Shown here: piece after piece, positions 46,701 to 54,715 of the stretch
How positions within the stretch are numbered: position 1 is the first letter of the stretch
Layout: every line of letters starts with the position of its first letter
From: Mycobacteroides chelonae
Lineage (GTDB): Bacteria; Actinomycetota; Actinomycetes; Mycobacteriales; Mycobacteriaceae
DNA length: 64,000 bases
Direction of reading: 5' to 3'
NCBI GenBank assembly: GCA_014204435.1
Contig: JACHLF010000004.1
Span: forward strand, 310,001-374,000
The notes under the pieces: model-generated
What the model was told of the DNA's origin: nothing
What the model saw: the letters and a program-made list of their open reading frames with translations, nothing else
Databases searched by the model: none
Program-made: the position numbers and the translations under genes

Positions 46701-49700
46701 TCTCGCCTCGGCCGCCCGTTTGGTGCTCGACCAGCTTGGGCTGTCGACTCCGGTCGCCGTTCCCGAGGGTGCCACCGATACCGAGCTTGTCGAGCTAGTC
46801 TCCGCCGAGCTGGGCTCGGACTGGCCGCGCTTGGTGGCGCCGATGTTCGACGGCAAGAAGGCCGTCGTGTTCGACGACCGTTGGGCCAGCGCTCGCGAGG
46901 ACCTCGCGCGGTTGTGGATCACCGAAGAAGACGAGATCGACAGCCAGTGGGCGCAGTTGGCCGAGAGCTTCGAAGGCGCCGGACATGCCGTTGGTACGCA
47001 GGCCAATTGGTGGCAGGGCAAGTCCCTGGCGCAGGGTCGCAACGTGCACGCCTCGCTGTACGGGCGGATCGCCGCCGGTGCAGAGAGCCCCGAGCAGGGC
47101 AAGTGGGGCGGCGAGGTCGCGGTGGTGACGGGTGCTTCCAAGGGCTCGATCGCCGCGTCGGTGATAGCCGAGCTGCTCTCGGGTGGCGCGACGGTCATTG
47201 CGACCACGTCGCGTCTCGATGAGGACCGGTTGGCGTTCTACCGCAATCTGTACCGCGAGAGCGCACGCTTGAGCGCCAAGCTGTGGGTGGTGCCGGCCAA
47301 CATGGCCTCGTACTCCGACATCGACGCGCTGGTGCAGTGGGTCGGCACTGAGCAGTCCGAAAGCCTTGGCCCAATGTCGATTCACCTCAAGGACGCGCAG
47401 ACCCCGACGCTGCTGTTCCCGTTCGCCGCACCGAAGGTGGTCGGGGATCTGTCGGAGGCCGGGTCGCGCGCCGAGATGGAGATGAAGGTGCTGCTGTGGG
47501 CCGTGCAACGGCTCATCGGTGGGCTGTCGGCCATCGGTGCTGAGCGCGACATCGCCTCGCGTCTGCATGTGGTGCTGCCCGGTTCGCCGAACCGCGGCAT
47601 GTTCGGTGGCGACGGCGCATACGGCGAGTCCAAGTCGGCACTCGATGCACTGGTCACCCGCTGGAAGGCGGAGTCATCGTGGGCATCGCGAGTGAGCTTG
47701 GCGCACGCGCTGATCGGCTGGACCCGTGGTACGGGCTTGATGGGTCACAACGACGCCATCGTCAGCGCCGTCGAAGAAGCGGGAGTCACCACGTACTCGA
47801 CCGCGGACATGGCGTCGATGCTGCTGGCGCTGTGCAGCCCGGAGGCGCGAGTGCAGGCCGCACAGGCGCCGGTGGAGAAGGACCTCACCGGTGGCCTGGC
47901 CGAGGTCGAACTCGACATGGCCGAGCTGGCCGCCAAGGCCCGCGAGGACATGGAGGCCAAGGCCAAGGCTGAAGCCGCCGCGAGCTCCGATGAGGAAGAG
48001 GACCCCAGTCTCATTGCGGCACTGCCGTCCCCGCCACGCGGATACACCTCGACGGTCCCGCCGGAATGGGCCGACCTGGATGTCGACCCGGCCGATCTGG
48101 TGGTCATCGTCGGTGGTGGCGAGCTCGGTCCGCTGGGCTCCTCGCGCACCCGCTACGAGATGGAGGTCGACGACGAGCTGTCGGCGGCCGGCGTGCTGGA
48201 GCTCGCCTGGACCACCGGACTAGTCAAATGGGAGAACGATCCCGAAGCCGGTTGGTACGACACCGAAACCGGTGAACTGGTGCCGGAGTCGGAGCTGGTC
48301 GAGCGGTACCACGACAAGGTGGTCGCCAACATCGGTGTCCGCGAGTTCGTCGATGACGGCGCGATCGATCCCGATCACGCCTCGCCGCTGCTGGTTTCGG
48401 TGTTCCTGGATAAGGACTTCACCTTCACGGTCTCGACCGAGGCCGAGGCCCGCGAGTTCGTGAAGTGGGATCCCGAGCACACCGTGATCCAGCCGTTGGC
48501 CGAGGGCAGCGACTGGCAGGTGACCCGTAAGTCGGGCACCGAGGTTCGCGTGCCGCGCAAGACCAAGCTGTCGCGGACCGTCGGCGCACAGATTCCGACC
48601 GGCTTCGATCCGACCGTGTGGGGCATCACCCCGGACATGGTCAGCTCCATCGACCGGGTGGCACTGTGGAACATGGTCGCGACGGTCGATGCGTTCCTGT
48701 CGGCGGGCTTCACCCCGACCGAGCTGATGCGTTGGGTGCACCCGAGTCAGGTGGCCAACACCCAGGGCACCGGTATGGGCGGCATGACCTCGATGCAGAC
48801 CATGTACCACGGAAACCTGTTGGGCCGTAACAAGCCGAACGACATCCTGCAGGAAGTTCTGCCGAACGTCGTTGCCGCGCACGTGGTTCAGTCATACGTC
48901 GGCTCTTACGGCGCGATGATCCACCCGGTCGCGGCGTGTGCCACCGCGGCGGTGTCCGTCGAGGAAGGCGTCGACAAGATCCGGCTCGGCAAGGCGCATC
49001 TGGCGCTGGCCGGTGGGTTCGACGACCTGACGCTGGAAGCCATCATCGGCTTCGGTGACATGGCCGCGACCGCCGACACCGAGATGATGCGGGCCAAGGG
49101 CATTGCGGATAAGCGGTTTTCGCGTGCCAACGACCGTCGCCGCCTCGGCTTCGTCGAGGCTCAAGGCGGTGGCAGCGTGCTGCTGGCGCGCGGTGACCTG
49201 GCTCTGAAGATGGGTCTGCCCGTGCTCGCGGTGGTGGCGTACGCGCAGTCCTTCGGTGATGGTGTGCACACCTCCATCCCGGCTCCGGGCCTGGGTGCGC
49301 TGGCTGCCGGACGTGGCGGCAAGGACTCGGACCTGGCGCGCTCGCTGAACAAGCTGGGCGTGACCGCCGACGACATCGCCGTCATCTCCAAGCACGACAC
49401 GTCCACGCTCGCCAACGATCCCAACGAGACCGAGCTGCATGAGCGGCTCGCGGCCTCGCTGGGGCGCTCGGACGGTGCCCCACTGTTCGTCATCTCCCAG
49501 AAGAACCTGACCGGCCACGCCAAGGGTGGCGCCGCGGTGTTCCAGATGCTGGGCCTGTGCCAGGTATTGCGCGACGGCGTCATCCCGCCGAACCGCAGCC
49601 TGGACTGTGTTGACGATGAGCTGGCCACCAGCCAGCACTTCGTATGGCTGCGGGAGTCGTTGCCGCTCAAGGAGAAGCTGCCGTTGAAGGCGGGCCTGGT

Positions 49701-49995
49701 GACCAGCCTCGGATTCGGTCACGTGTCGGGTCTGGTGGCGCTGGTTCACCCGCAGGCATTCATCGCTTCGCTGCGTCCAGAGGACCGCGATGACTACGAG
49801 AAGCGTTCGCGTGAGCGCATTCTCGCCGGACAGCGGCGCTTGGCCTCGGCCATGGCCGGCGGCCGGCCGATGTACGAGCGGCCGGACGGACGTCGATTCG
49901 ATCATGACCATGAGGAGTCGGAGAAGCGCCAGGAAGCCTCGATGCTGCTGGATCCGGGTGCGCGCCTCAGTGAGGACGAGGTCTACCACCGGTGA
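40744..49995 (+). CDS. fas: type I fatty acid synthase (FAS-I)
   Basis: This single 3083-residue multienzyme makes C16-C26 acyl-CoAs de novo in the cytosol and feeds mycolic acid synthesis. Domains in order: acetyltransferase (GHSQG, Ser156), enoyl reductase (LAGMTPTTVDAKIVAAAANA, near 430), dehydratase hot-dog (VSGDHNPIHTD, near 1230), malonyl/palmitoyl transferase (FPGQGIQHKGMGM near 1340; GHSVGEY near 1441), an Ala-Pro-rich linker, ACP region (DGASSRRNQLLVDLG near 1810), ketoreductase (VVTGASKGSIAASV near 2122), ketosynthase (Cys2732 in VAACATAAV; KHDTSTLANDP; LTGHAKGGA). All are intact. GTG 40744 gives a start like M. tuberculosis Fas (MTI-E-D-V). Confidence 0.98.
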   Translation: MTINEYDKVTSSEDHDANGAVDPGPSAGPALIDRLESGEPYAVAFGGQGSDWLESLADLAASAGIESELATLSGEAELRLEPVAKELVVVRPVGFTPLTWVRALTAEEPVPSAAQLTSAAVSMPGVLLAQLAAIRALKIQGLDLAQLPPVAVIGHSQGVLAVEALKAHGTGDVELLAIAQLVGAAATLVARRRGIVVRGNRTPMVSVTNVDPDRVKALLDEFSQDVRTVQPPALSIRNGRRSVVITGTPEQLARFELYCEQIAERETAERKDKVRGGAVFSPVFDPVNVEVGFHTPRLADGMEIAGRWAAAAGLDVALTKALTEAILVTPVDWVNEVNHVADAGARWILDLGPGDLLTRLTAPVVRGLGIGIVPTATRGGQRNLFMHGAVPEVARAWTSFAPTVVSLPDGSVKLSTKFTRLTGRSPILLAGMTPTTVDAKIVAAAANAGHWSELAGGGQVTEEIFSARIEELTGLLEPGRQIQFNSLFLDPYLWKLQVGSKRLVQKARQAGAPIDGVVVTAGVPELEEAVALIDELTEIGFSHIVFKPGTVEQIRSVVRIAAEVPTRPIIMHVEGGRAGGHHSWEDLDDLLLATYSELRSRSNITVCVGGGIGTPEQAAEYLSGRWALKFGFPLMPVDGILVGTAAMATLEATTSPAVKQMLVETQGTPEWVPAGKAQGGMASGRSQLGADIHEIDNAASRCGRLLDDVAGDADAVAKRRDEIIAAMELTAKQYFGDVTEMTYAQWLNRYVELSIGDGDSTADTAVAHSPWLDITWRDRFEQMLKRAEARLHPKDFGPVETLFVDESLLERPADAIAALLQRYPEAEAIKLHPADVPFFVALCKTLGKPVNFVPVIDKDVRRWWRSDSLWQAHDARYTAEQVCIIPGTAAVAGITRVDEPVGELLDRFEQTAIDEVVATGAEPLPVRSRLRRRWDVEGPLATVLDAPDVLWSGRIAVNPVHRIAPDGAWQVFEDRTASHPSTGARLEVTGDDSVRLSVPLSGTWVDIDLTLPATTRDGGTPVVTTEAAAAAMRTVLAVAGGFDNAAGPASLVESGTARVAAHWDPERVADHTGVTAVLPAPLAPGSSIVPDALVGLCWPAVFAAIGDAKTEDGTGVIEGLLSLVHLDHAAHLVSKLPAESAQLTVTATASAATDTEVGRVVPVDVTVAAADGTVLATLKERFAILGRNGAAALADPVRAGGALSEHEEDTTRRRRRDAKIFAPTDMRAFAVVSGDHNPIHTDKSAALLAGLGSPIVHGMWLSAAAQHVVTSADGSSTPPRTLVGWTSRFLGMVQPGDEIDVRVDRVGIDSGAEVVEVQAKVGSDLVMSATARLAAPKTVYAFPGQGIQHKGMGMDVRSRSKAARKVWDKADKFTRERLGFSVLHVVKDNPTSLIAGGVHYQHPEGVLYLTQFTQVAMATLATAQIAEMKESGSFVEDAITCGHSVGEYTALATVSGVIPQDGLLEVVFHRGSAMHDIVPRDEQGRSNYRLAAIRPSQIGLEDADVEAFVADIADRSGEFLQIVNFNLRGSQYAIAGTVRGLELLEAEVEKRREAFGGRRSFIMVPGIDVPFHSEVLRVGVAEFRRSLERVLPMDGDPNLIIGKYIPNLVPKPFTLDREFIQEIRDLVPAEPLDEVLADYETWRNEKPVLLCRKVLIELLAWQFASPVRWIETQDLLFTEEAAGGLGVERFVEVGVKSMPTVAGLANNTLKLPEFSHSSVEVLNVERDHAVLFGTDSDPEPEPEVEEVAAAPADAPAAAALAPAAAPAAPSGGPRPDDIGFDASDATLALIALSTKMRIDQIEPVDSIESLTDGASSRRNQLLVDLGSELNLSAIDGAAEADLSGLRTQVTKLARTYKPFGPVLSDSINDQLKAVFGPSGKRPAAIGERVTKTWELGPGWVKHVTVELALGTREGTSVRGGDLGGLAPSTLTDGNAVDAAIDAAVAAVAGRRGVGVSLPSAGGAGGATVDAAALSEFTDQITGREGVLASAARLVLDQLGLSTPVAVPEGATDTELVELVSAELGSDWPRLVAPMFDGKKAVVFDDRWASAREDLARLWITEEDEIDSQWAQLAESFEGAGHAVGTQANWWQGKSLAQGRNVHASLYGRIAAGAESPEQGKWGGEVAVVTGASKGSIAASVIAELLSGGATVIATTSRLDEDRLAFYRNLYRESARLSAKLWVVPANMASYSDIDALVQWVGTEQSESLGPMSIHLKDAQTPTLLFPFAAPKVVGDLSEAGSRAEMEMKVLLWAVQRLIGGLSAIGAERDIASRLHVVLPGSPNRGMFGGDGAYGESKSALDALVTRWKAESSWASRVSLAHALIGWTRGTGLMGHNDAIVSAVEEAGVTTYSTADMASMLLALCSPEARVQAAQAPVEKDLTGGLAEVELDMAELAAKAREDMEAKAKAEAAASSDEEEDPSLIAALPSPPRGYTSTVPPEWADLDVDPADLVVIVGGGELGPLGSSRTRYEMEVDDELSAAGVLELAWTTGLVKWENDPEAGWYDTETGELVPESELVERYHDKVVANIGVREFVDDGAIDPDHASPLLVSVFLDKDFTFTVSTEAEAREFVKWDPEHTVIQPLAEGSDWQVTRKSGTEVRVPRKTKLSRTVGAQIPTGFDPTVWGITPDMVSSIDRVALWNMVATVDAFLSAGFTPTELMRWVHPSQVANTQGTGMGGMTSMQTMYHGNLLGRNKPNDILQEVLPNVVAAHVVQSYVGSYGAMIHPVAACATAAVSVEEGVDKIRLGKAHLALAGGFDDLTLEAIIGFGDMAATADTEMMRAKGIADKRFSRANDRRRLGFVEAQGGGSVLLARGDLALKMGLPVLAVVAYAQSFGDGVHTSIPAPGLGALAAGRGGKDSDLARSLNKLGVTADDIAVISKHDTSTLANDPNETELHERLAASLGRSDGAPLFVISQKNLTGHAKGGAAVFQMLGLCQVLRDGVIPPNRSLDCVDDELATSQHFVWLRESLPLKEKLPLKAGLVTSLGFGHVSGLVALVHPQAFIASLRPEDRDDYEKRSRERILAGQRRLASAMAGGRPMYERPDGRRFDHDHEESEKRQEASMLLDPGARLSEDEVYHR

Positions 49996-50402
49996 TTGTC
50001 GGTATCGGGATCGACCTAGTGACCATCTCCGAGTTCGGAGAGCAGCTAGCTAGTCCCGGAACCGCTTTCGGGTCCGCGTTCACGCCAGGGGAGCGCCGTG
50101 ACGCGGCCTCGAAGACCGGAGGCGAGGCGCGGTACTTGGCGGCCCGTTGGGCTGCCAAGGAAGCCGTCATCAAGGCATGGTCGGGGTCGCGCTATGCGCA
50201 GAGGCCGGTGCTACCGGAGAACATTCACCGGGACATCGAGGTCGTCACGGATACCTGGGGTCGCCCGCGGATCCGGCTTTCCGGGGCGATTGCCGTGTAC
50301 CTGGCGGATATGACGATGCACGTGACCCTGACGCACGACGGTGATACTGCGGCGGCTTTCGTCGTATTGGAGCAAGAGGGCGACGCCTCCTCTTCTTCGT
50401 AG
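49992..50402 (+). CDS. acpS: holo-[acyl-carrier-protein] synthase AcpS
   Basis: AcpS transfers 4'-phosphopantetheine from CoA to the ACP domain of FAS-I. The 136-residue protein has both AcpS motifs: GIGIDLVTISEF and ARWAAKEAVIKAW. The GTG start overlaps the fas stop as GTGA, so synthase and activator are translationally coupled, as in M. tuberculosis (Rv2523c). Confidence 0.96.
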   Translation: MIVGIGIDLVTISEFGEQLASPGTAFGSAFTPGERRDAASKTGGEARYLAARWAAKEAVIKAWSGSRYAQRPVLPENIHRDIEVVTDTWGRPRIRLSGAIAVYLADMTMHVTLTHDGDTAAAFVVLEQEGDASSSS

Positions 50403-50448
50403 CGTCGAATGTGAGTGATGGCATTCGGTTGAGACATGTGTACAGTAA

Positions 50449-50469
50449 GTGGTCTGACCACCTGACCAC
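50449..50469. promoter_or_regulatory. GntR/FadR-type operator-like palindrome upstream of the INSIG-like gene
   Basis: GTGGTC-T-GACCAC (50449-50461) is a perfect 13-base palindrome containing TGGTCTGACCA, the form bound by FadR/LldR-subgroup GntR regulators (TNGTNNNACNA pattern). A second GACCAC follows at 50464-50469. The site ends about 27 bases before the start of the membrane-protein gene. No GntR regulator gene is in the window. Confidence 0.55.
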
Positions 50470-50496
50470 ACGGCTTGAGAGGCGGATTCGGACCCG

Positions 50497-51075
50497 ATGA
50501 TTCGGATAGATTTCAAGGCTGCCACCGCGCTGTTTGTCGTTGGCGCGATAGTGGCTCCCGTTGGAGATCATGCCCACGTGGTGACGGGTACGACCCGTTA
50601 TCTCGTCGACAATGTTCCTTTCGTGTGGGGCTCGCCCGTGTGGTTTCCCGTTCTGGTCGGCCTGGCCACGGTCGGGTTGGCGGAACTGCGCCTGCATCTG
50701 CCTGCACCTAGGACAACCCCGACGGTGCGTCAGGGAGTCGCGGGCATCGCCGCGGTGATCGGCACATACGTGGTGACCGCTCTCGGGGTCGGTTCCCAGA
50801 TCGCGCCGCTGACTGCGCTCATCGCTGCTCTGGCGGCTCTGGTCTGGACAGCGCTCGGCGACTGGCAAGGCGCCCTCTGCGGAGTTGTCATCGCTGTTGT
50901 AGGGCCAGCGGTCGAGATCGCCTTGACCAAGTCTGCGGTATTTGAGTACACGGCTTCCCGTGACGGTCTATGGGGCGTCGCGCCATGGTTACCCCCGTTG
51001 TACTTCGCGTTTGGCGTTGTTGCTGCCCTGCTAGGGGAGCTGGCGTACAAGAGACGCGCGGCCGACCGCGCCTGA
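50497..51075 (+). CDS. INSIG-like six-helix membrane protein
   Basis: This 192-residue protein has about six membrane helices. Two regions align by eye with animal INSIG: GSPVWFPVLVGLATVGLAE with the SSAWWVPPCCGTAAAVVG region, and VFEYTASRDGLWGVAPWLPP plus LYFAFGVVAALLGELAYKR with VYQYTSPDFLYIRSWLPC plus IFFSGGVTVGNIGRQLA. A mycobacterial INSIG homologue (MvINS of M. vanbaalenii) is known. The gene directly follows fas-acpS, absent from that place in M. tuberculosis. In animals INSIG binds sterols and restrains lipid synthesis; a similar lipid-sensing role here is only a suggestion. Confidence 0.7.
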   Translation: MIRIDFKAATALFVVGAIVAPVGDHAHVVTGTTRYLVDNVPFVWGSPVWFPVLVGLATVGLAELRLHLPAPRTTPTVRQGVAGIAAVIGTYVVTALGVGSQIAPLTALIAALAALVWTALGDWQGALCGVVIAVVGPAVEIALTKSAVFEYTASRDGLWGVAPWLPPLYFAFGVVAALLGELAYKRRAADRA

Positions 51076-51106
51076 GGTCACGGGCGTCGTCTGTTAGAAA
51101 GTGGCT

Positions 51107-51592
51107 ATGGCGGTACCGGACTTCGTCGTCGAGCTGCGTCGGCATATCGGGCGTGCGCCGCTGTGGTTGCCCGGCGTGACTGGTGTGGTCATTCGTGATG
51201 AACAGGTGCTGCTGGTCAAGCGTGCCGACAACGGTGCCTGGACCGCGGTCACCGGAATCGTTGATCCGGGCGAGAACCCGGCCGACTGCGCCATCCGGGA
51301 AGTGTGGGAAGAAGCGGGTGTTCAGGCGATGCCCACGCGATTGGTGTGGGTGCACGTGAGTCGGCCGATTGTGCACGTCAGCGGCGATCACGCGCAGTAC
51401 CTGGATCACGTGTTCCGCATGGACTGGGTCTCTGGATCGCCATACCCGGCCGATGGCGAGAACGTCGCCGCGCAGTGGTTCGACATCGCGGCGATGCCGG
51501 ACATGACCGCTGACATGCGGCGCCGCATCGAGCTGGCAGTCGATACCGACAGTACGGCTACGGTTTTCGATATCACCGATCCGCGGGGCTAG
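51107..51592 (+). CDS. Nudix hydrolase
   Basis: This protein of about 161 residues has a complete Nudix box, GIVDPGENPADCAIREVWEEAGV (residues about 50-72), with the metal-binding REVWEE. Preceding strands (GVVIRDEQVLLVKRADNGAWTAV) are typical of ADP-ribose or nucleotide pyrophosphatases. ATG 51107 is preferred over GTG 51101 because a purine-rich GAAAG is 7 bases away. The 3' end overlaps the convergent transporter by 20 bases. The substrate is not predictable from sequence. Confidence 0.92.
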   Translation: MAVPDFVVELRRHIGRAPLWLPGVTGVVIRDEQVLLVKRADNGAWTAVTGIVDPGENPADCAIREVWEEAGVQAMPTRLVWVHVSRPIVHVSGDHAQYLDHVFRMDWVSGSPYPADGENVAAQWFDIAAMPDMTADMRRRIELAVDTDSTATVFDITDPRG

Positions 51593-53186
51593 GTAGCGGT
51601 ACCGGCTCAGTGGTCGTCGCTGGTGAGATGAGAAAGGTTGCGGCAAGTCCCACCGCAAGGAATGTCGCCGCCAGGTAGCTGCCTAATTCGACACCGTGCG
51701 CCATGGCCGCACGGGCGGCTTCAGCGATGCCAGTGGTCTGTGGTTGGTGAGCGAACCCGTCTATGGCCGCACCCGCGCTGCGTACGACCGCACGTGCGAG
51801 GGAATCGGATTGGTCGGGTGGGAGCCCGGAGGCTGTGAGCGTGTAGGTGAGCCGTGTGCTGATGGCGCTGAAGAAGGCCGTCGTCAGTACGGCGATCCCG
51901 AGCGCCGAGCCGAGTTGCCGGAAAACGCTTTGCATTCCGGACCCTTGACCGGAACTGCGTTCGGGAACGTCGGCGAGTACAACGTTGGTCACTTGAGCGG
52001 TGGCGAAGCCGATGCCGATGCCATAGACGAACAGTGCTGCCGAGATGGCCCACCACGTGCTGTCGGGCCGTGCGATGGCTCCGAGCACGGCCAGTCCCGC
52101 AGCCTCAAGGGCTAGGCCGATACGGACCAATCCCAGCGCCGAGATTCGCGATGTCATCCCGAAACTGGCTCCACTGGCCACGAAGCTTCCCAGCGCCACC
52201 GGCACCAGTGCCAAGCCCGCTTCAACGGCGCTGTATCCCAACGCGAATTGCAGCCATAACGGTAGAACCGCCACGATCCCGAATTCGCCCATCCCGATGA
52301 TCAGCGTTGCGATGTTGCCATTGCGGAAGGAGTCGATAGAGAAGAGCCGGACATCCATCAGCGCTTTAGTCGGCTGTGTGGGATCGACCTGGCGGGTCAG
52401 CGTGACCTGACGGATGACAAAGGCGATCAAGGCCAGTGCTGCCAGGACGAGTGCGATGAACACCGGGGACAGGCCGAGTGTCCAGCGGATGCCGAACAAC
52501 TCGAACGGATCGGCGGCGTGTATCCATCCGTAGGTGCGGCCGTCGATCAGTCCGAAGGCGAGCAACCCCAGTCCGAGGATCGAGAAGAACGCGCCAGCTG
52601 CATCCACCGGAGCGCGCGTGCGCGGCGAGCGCGGGACGAAAGCCAATGCGCCGAGGCAGATCACCACGACGAGCGGGATATTGATCCCGAAAGCCCAACG
52701 CCACGAGGCATGTTCGGACAGCCAGCCGCCGAGCAGCGGGCCCAGCGCAGTCGCGGCACCGATGGTCGACCCCCAAACGGCGAACGCCTGACCTCGCGCC
52801 TTGCCGGTAAACTGTGCGTTGAGGAGTGCCAGGGATGTCGGCAGGATCAACGCGGCGCCCGAACCCTGCAGGAAGCGCGCCAGTATTAGCCATTCTCCGG
52901 TGGTGGCCATGCCGGCCAGCAGGCTCGTCGCACCGAAAATGATTACGCCGGTAAGGAAGACGCGCCGCGCGCCGAGAATGTCGGAGACGCGGCCGACGAG
53001 CAACAGCAGAGCCGCGAAGACGATCGCGTACGACTCCTGTACCCACTGGGCCTGCGCCGAGGTGACACCGAGGTCGCGCGCAATCGAAGGGATGATGACG
53101 TTGACGATCGTCGTGTCCACGACGATCAGTGCCACTCCCAGCGCGATGGCGGCCAAGCCGAGCCACTTGCGTGCGTTCTCAGGCAT
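51573..53186 (-). CDS. DHA2-family MFS drug/proton antiporter (14 helices)
   Basis: This 537-residue exporter of the EmrB/QacA group has the first-helix motif VDTTIVNVIIPSIARDLG and motif A-like GRVSDILGARRVFLTG, then about 14 membrane helices and a long periplasmic-type segment before the last helix (LTASGLPPDQSDSLARAV). Such proteins pump hydrophobic cations and drugs. No regulator is adjacent. It is not in the corresponding M. tuberculosis interval and is probably an insertion between acpS and bcp. Confidence 0.92.
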   Translation of the reverse strand: MPENARKWLGLAAIALGVALIVVDTTIVNVIIPSIARDLGVTSAQAQWVQESYAIVFAALLLLVGRVSDILGARRVFLTGVIIFGATSLLAGMATTGEWLILARFLQGSGAALILPTSLALLNAQFTGKARGQAFAVWGSTIGAATALGPLLGGWLSEHASWRWAFGINIPLVVVICLGALAFVPRSPRTRAPVDAAGAFFSILGLGLLAFGLIDGRTYGWIHAADPFELFGIRWTLGLSPVFIALVLAALALIAFVIRQVTLTRQVDPTQPTKALMDVRLFSIDSFRNGNIATLIIGMGEFGIVAVLPLWLQFALGYSAVEAGLALVPVALGSFVASGASFGMTSRISALGLVRIGLALEAAGLAVLGAIARPDSTWWAISAALFVYGIGIGFATAQVTNVVLADVPERSSGQGSGMQSVFRQLGSALGIAVLTTAFFSAISTRLTYTLTASGLPPDQSDSLARAVVRSAGAAIDGFAHQPQTTGIAEAARAAMAHGVELGSYLAATFLAVGLAATFLISPATTTEPVPLPSPADR

Positions 53187-53252
53187 GCGATCCTTTGCTA
53201 GTAGGGTGGCGTGCCGGTGGGTTCGCGCTCGACGGTCGTCACCCGCCGAGCA

Positions 53253-53726
53253 TTAGACGGATAGGTCGCGGCGCAACTTCGCGACGTGTCCCGTCGCCTT
53301 CACGTTGTACTGCGCCACCTCGATCTTGCCCTTCTCGTCCACGACGAAGGTCGATCGGATGACGCCCTCGACGATCTTCCCGTACAGCTTCTTCTCACCG
53401 AAGGCGCCGTAGGCGGTCAGCGTTGTCTTGTCGGGGTCGGACAGCAGCGGGAAGTTCACGCCGTCGCGCTCGCGGAACTTCGCCAGCTTCTCGGGCTTGT
53501 CGGGGGAGATGCCGATGACGTCGAGACCGGCCTCGTTGAGCTCGGCGAGGCTGTCACGGAAATCGCAGGCCTGCTTGGTGCAGCCGGGGGTCATCGCGGC
53601 GGGGTAGAAGTAGATGATCACCTTGCGGTCCTTGTAGGAGGACAGCGACACCTTCTCGCCGTCGGCGTCGAACAGAGTGAATGCCGGGGCCTTGTCGCCA
53701 ACTTCGAGCCGCTTGGTTTCCGCCAT
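53253..53726 (-). CDS. bcp: thioredoxin-dependent peroxiredoxin Bcp
   Basis: This 157-residue peroxiredoxin Q/BCP reduces peroxides using thioredoxin. The peroxidatic and resolving cysteines are in the atypical pair PGCTKQACDF (5 residues apart), after the fold start GDKAPAFTLFDADGEKVSL. It corresponds to Rv2521 and keeps the M. tuberculosis orientation, opposite to fas. It diverges from the DUF3618 gene. Confidence 0.96.
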   Translation of the reverse strand: MAETKRLEVGDKAPAFTLFDADGEKVSLSSYKDRKVIIYFYPAAMTPGCTKQACDFRDSLAELNEAGLDVIGISPDKPEKLAKFRERDGVNFPLLSDPDKTTLTAYGAFGEKKLYGKIVEGVIRSTFVVDEKGKIEVAQYNVKATGHVAKLRRDLSV

Positions 53727-53810
53727 GACTGGTGCCTTTCTGTTGACCCGTACAGTTGTTGCCCTAGGGTAGTTGCTTGAGTTTCATACCGCGGACGTGG
53801 AGGAGTGCAC

Positions 53811-54047
53811 GTGGCCAGGGATCCAGAGGCAATCAAGGCCGATATCGACAAGGCGCGCGATCAGCTCGCCGCGACGGTCGACACCCTGAGCGATCGCGCA
53901 AACCCGCAGCGTCTAGCCGAGGACGCCAAGGCGTCCGTGCTGGCGACTCTGAACAAGCCAGCCGTCAAATTCACCATCCTAGGCTTCGGGGCCGTGGTTG
54001 CGGTGCTGGTGGTTCGTAAGGTTGCAGGCAAGTTCCGTCGCGACTGA
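53811..54047 (+). CDS. DUF3618 membrane-anchored small protein (Rv2520c-like)
   Basis: This 78-residue protein has an amphipathic N-terminal helix (RDPEAIKADIDKARDQLAAT VDTLSDR in two parts), the DUF3618 signature, and one membrane helix (FTILGFGAVVAVLVVRKVAG) with a basic tail. GTG 53811 is preceded by GGAGGAG. It corresponds to Rv2520c beside bcp. The function is unknown; the helix pattern suggests binding at the inner membrane. Confidence 0.9.
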   Translation: MARDPEAIKADIDKARDQLAATVDTLSDRANPQRLAEDAKASVLATLNKPAVKFTILGFGAVVAVLVVRKVAGKFRRD

Positions 54048-54715
54048 TGTAGTGGGGTATTGCCCTGTTCCGCTATCTTGACAGATAGTTTGCGATTGGT
54101 GGATTGCCGTCGGAGTTACAGGACCTCTCCTCGGAGTGCTGATGACACTGGCAGGCTTAATCGAGGGGGGTATCTCGCCGTCGTGAAGGATATTGCTCCG
54201 CAGGAGTATCGGCTTGTGGCGAGAGCTCTCGAACGCGGTCCATTGCCCACCGATCCCACTATGAGGTCAGCGGTCGTTCGCCTGGCTACATCACGCGGGC
54301 GCTGGTCGACGGCTCCGCGGGGCAGGTGTTCGACGAGATGGTCGCGATGACCGAAGGCTAGTTGGCCGGTGCCGACCACAACCGGGTGTCTCCGGCGGAG
54401 ATCGATGTGAAGTCACGCGCCTCCGTCATTACGGCCATGGCGTTGGCGGTCCCGTTGCTTCAGCAACATGTTTCGCGTGGCCTCGGGGTGGATATCGGTT
54501 CACCTGCGGGTGATCTGAGATGGCGGCCACGCTTGCCGATGTGTAGGCCAACCCGCTGTTGACCCCCGGACAGGCAAAATCGGCGCGCGAGGACATAGCG
54601 CACAGAATGGGGTAGCCATACCTATTGAGCAATATTCGCTGTGTGGTATCGCGATTGTCCTTCCACCTGGGTACTCTTAGCCGATGCCACGTACCCGCGC
54701 ACTGGCTGTACCCCG
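54048..54715. other. 668-base stretch without a recognisable gene
   Basis: Two short coding-like tracts appear: VKDIAPQEYRLVARALERGP with LPTDPTMRSAVVRLAT (from 54183), and YEVSGRSPGYITRALVDGSA with GQVFDEMVAMTEG ending at a TAG (54359-54361) in another frame. They may be relics of one or more lost genes. I could not assign a family and saw no tRNA, terminator or repeat here. Confidence 0.4.

Noticed and set aside
48892..49989. A 365-codon minus-strand open frame inside the fas ketosynthase region
   Set aside because: Same cause as above. The plus strand carries the intact ketosynthase motifs, and the minus product has no domain or ribosome-binding site.
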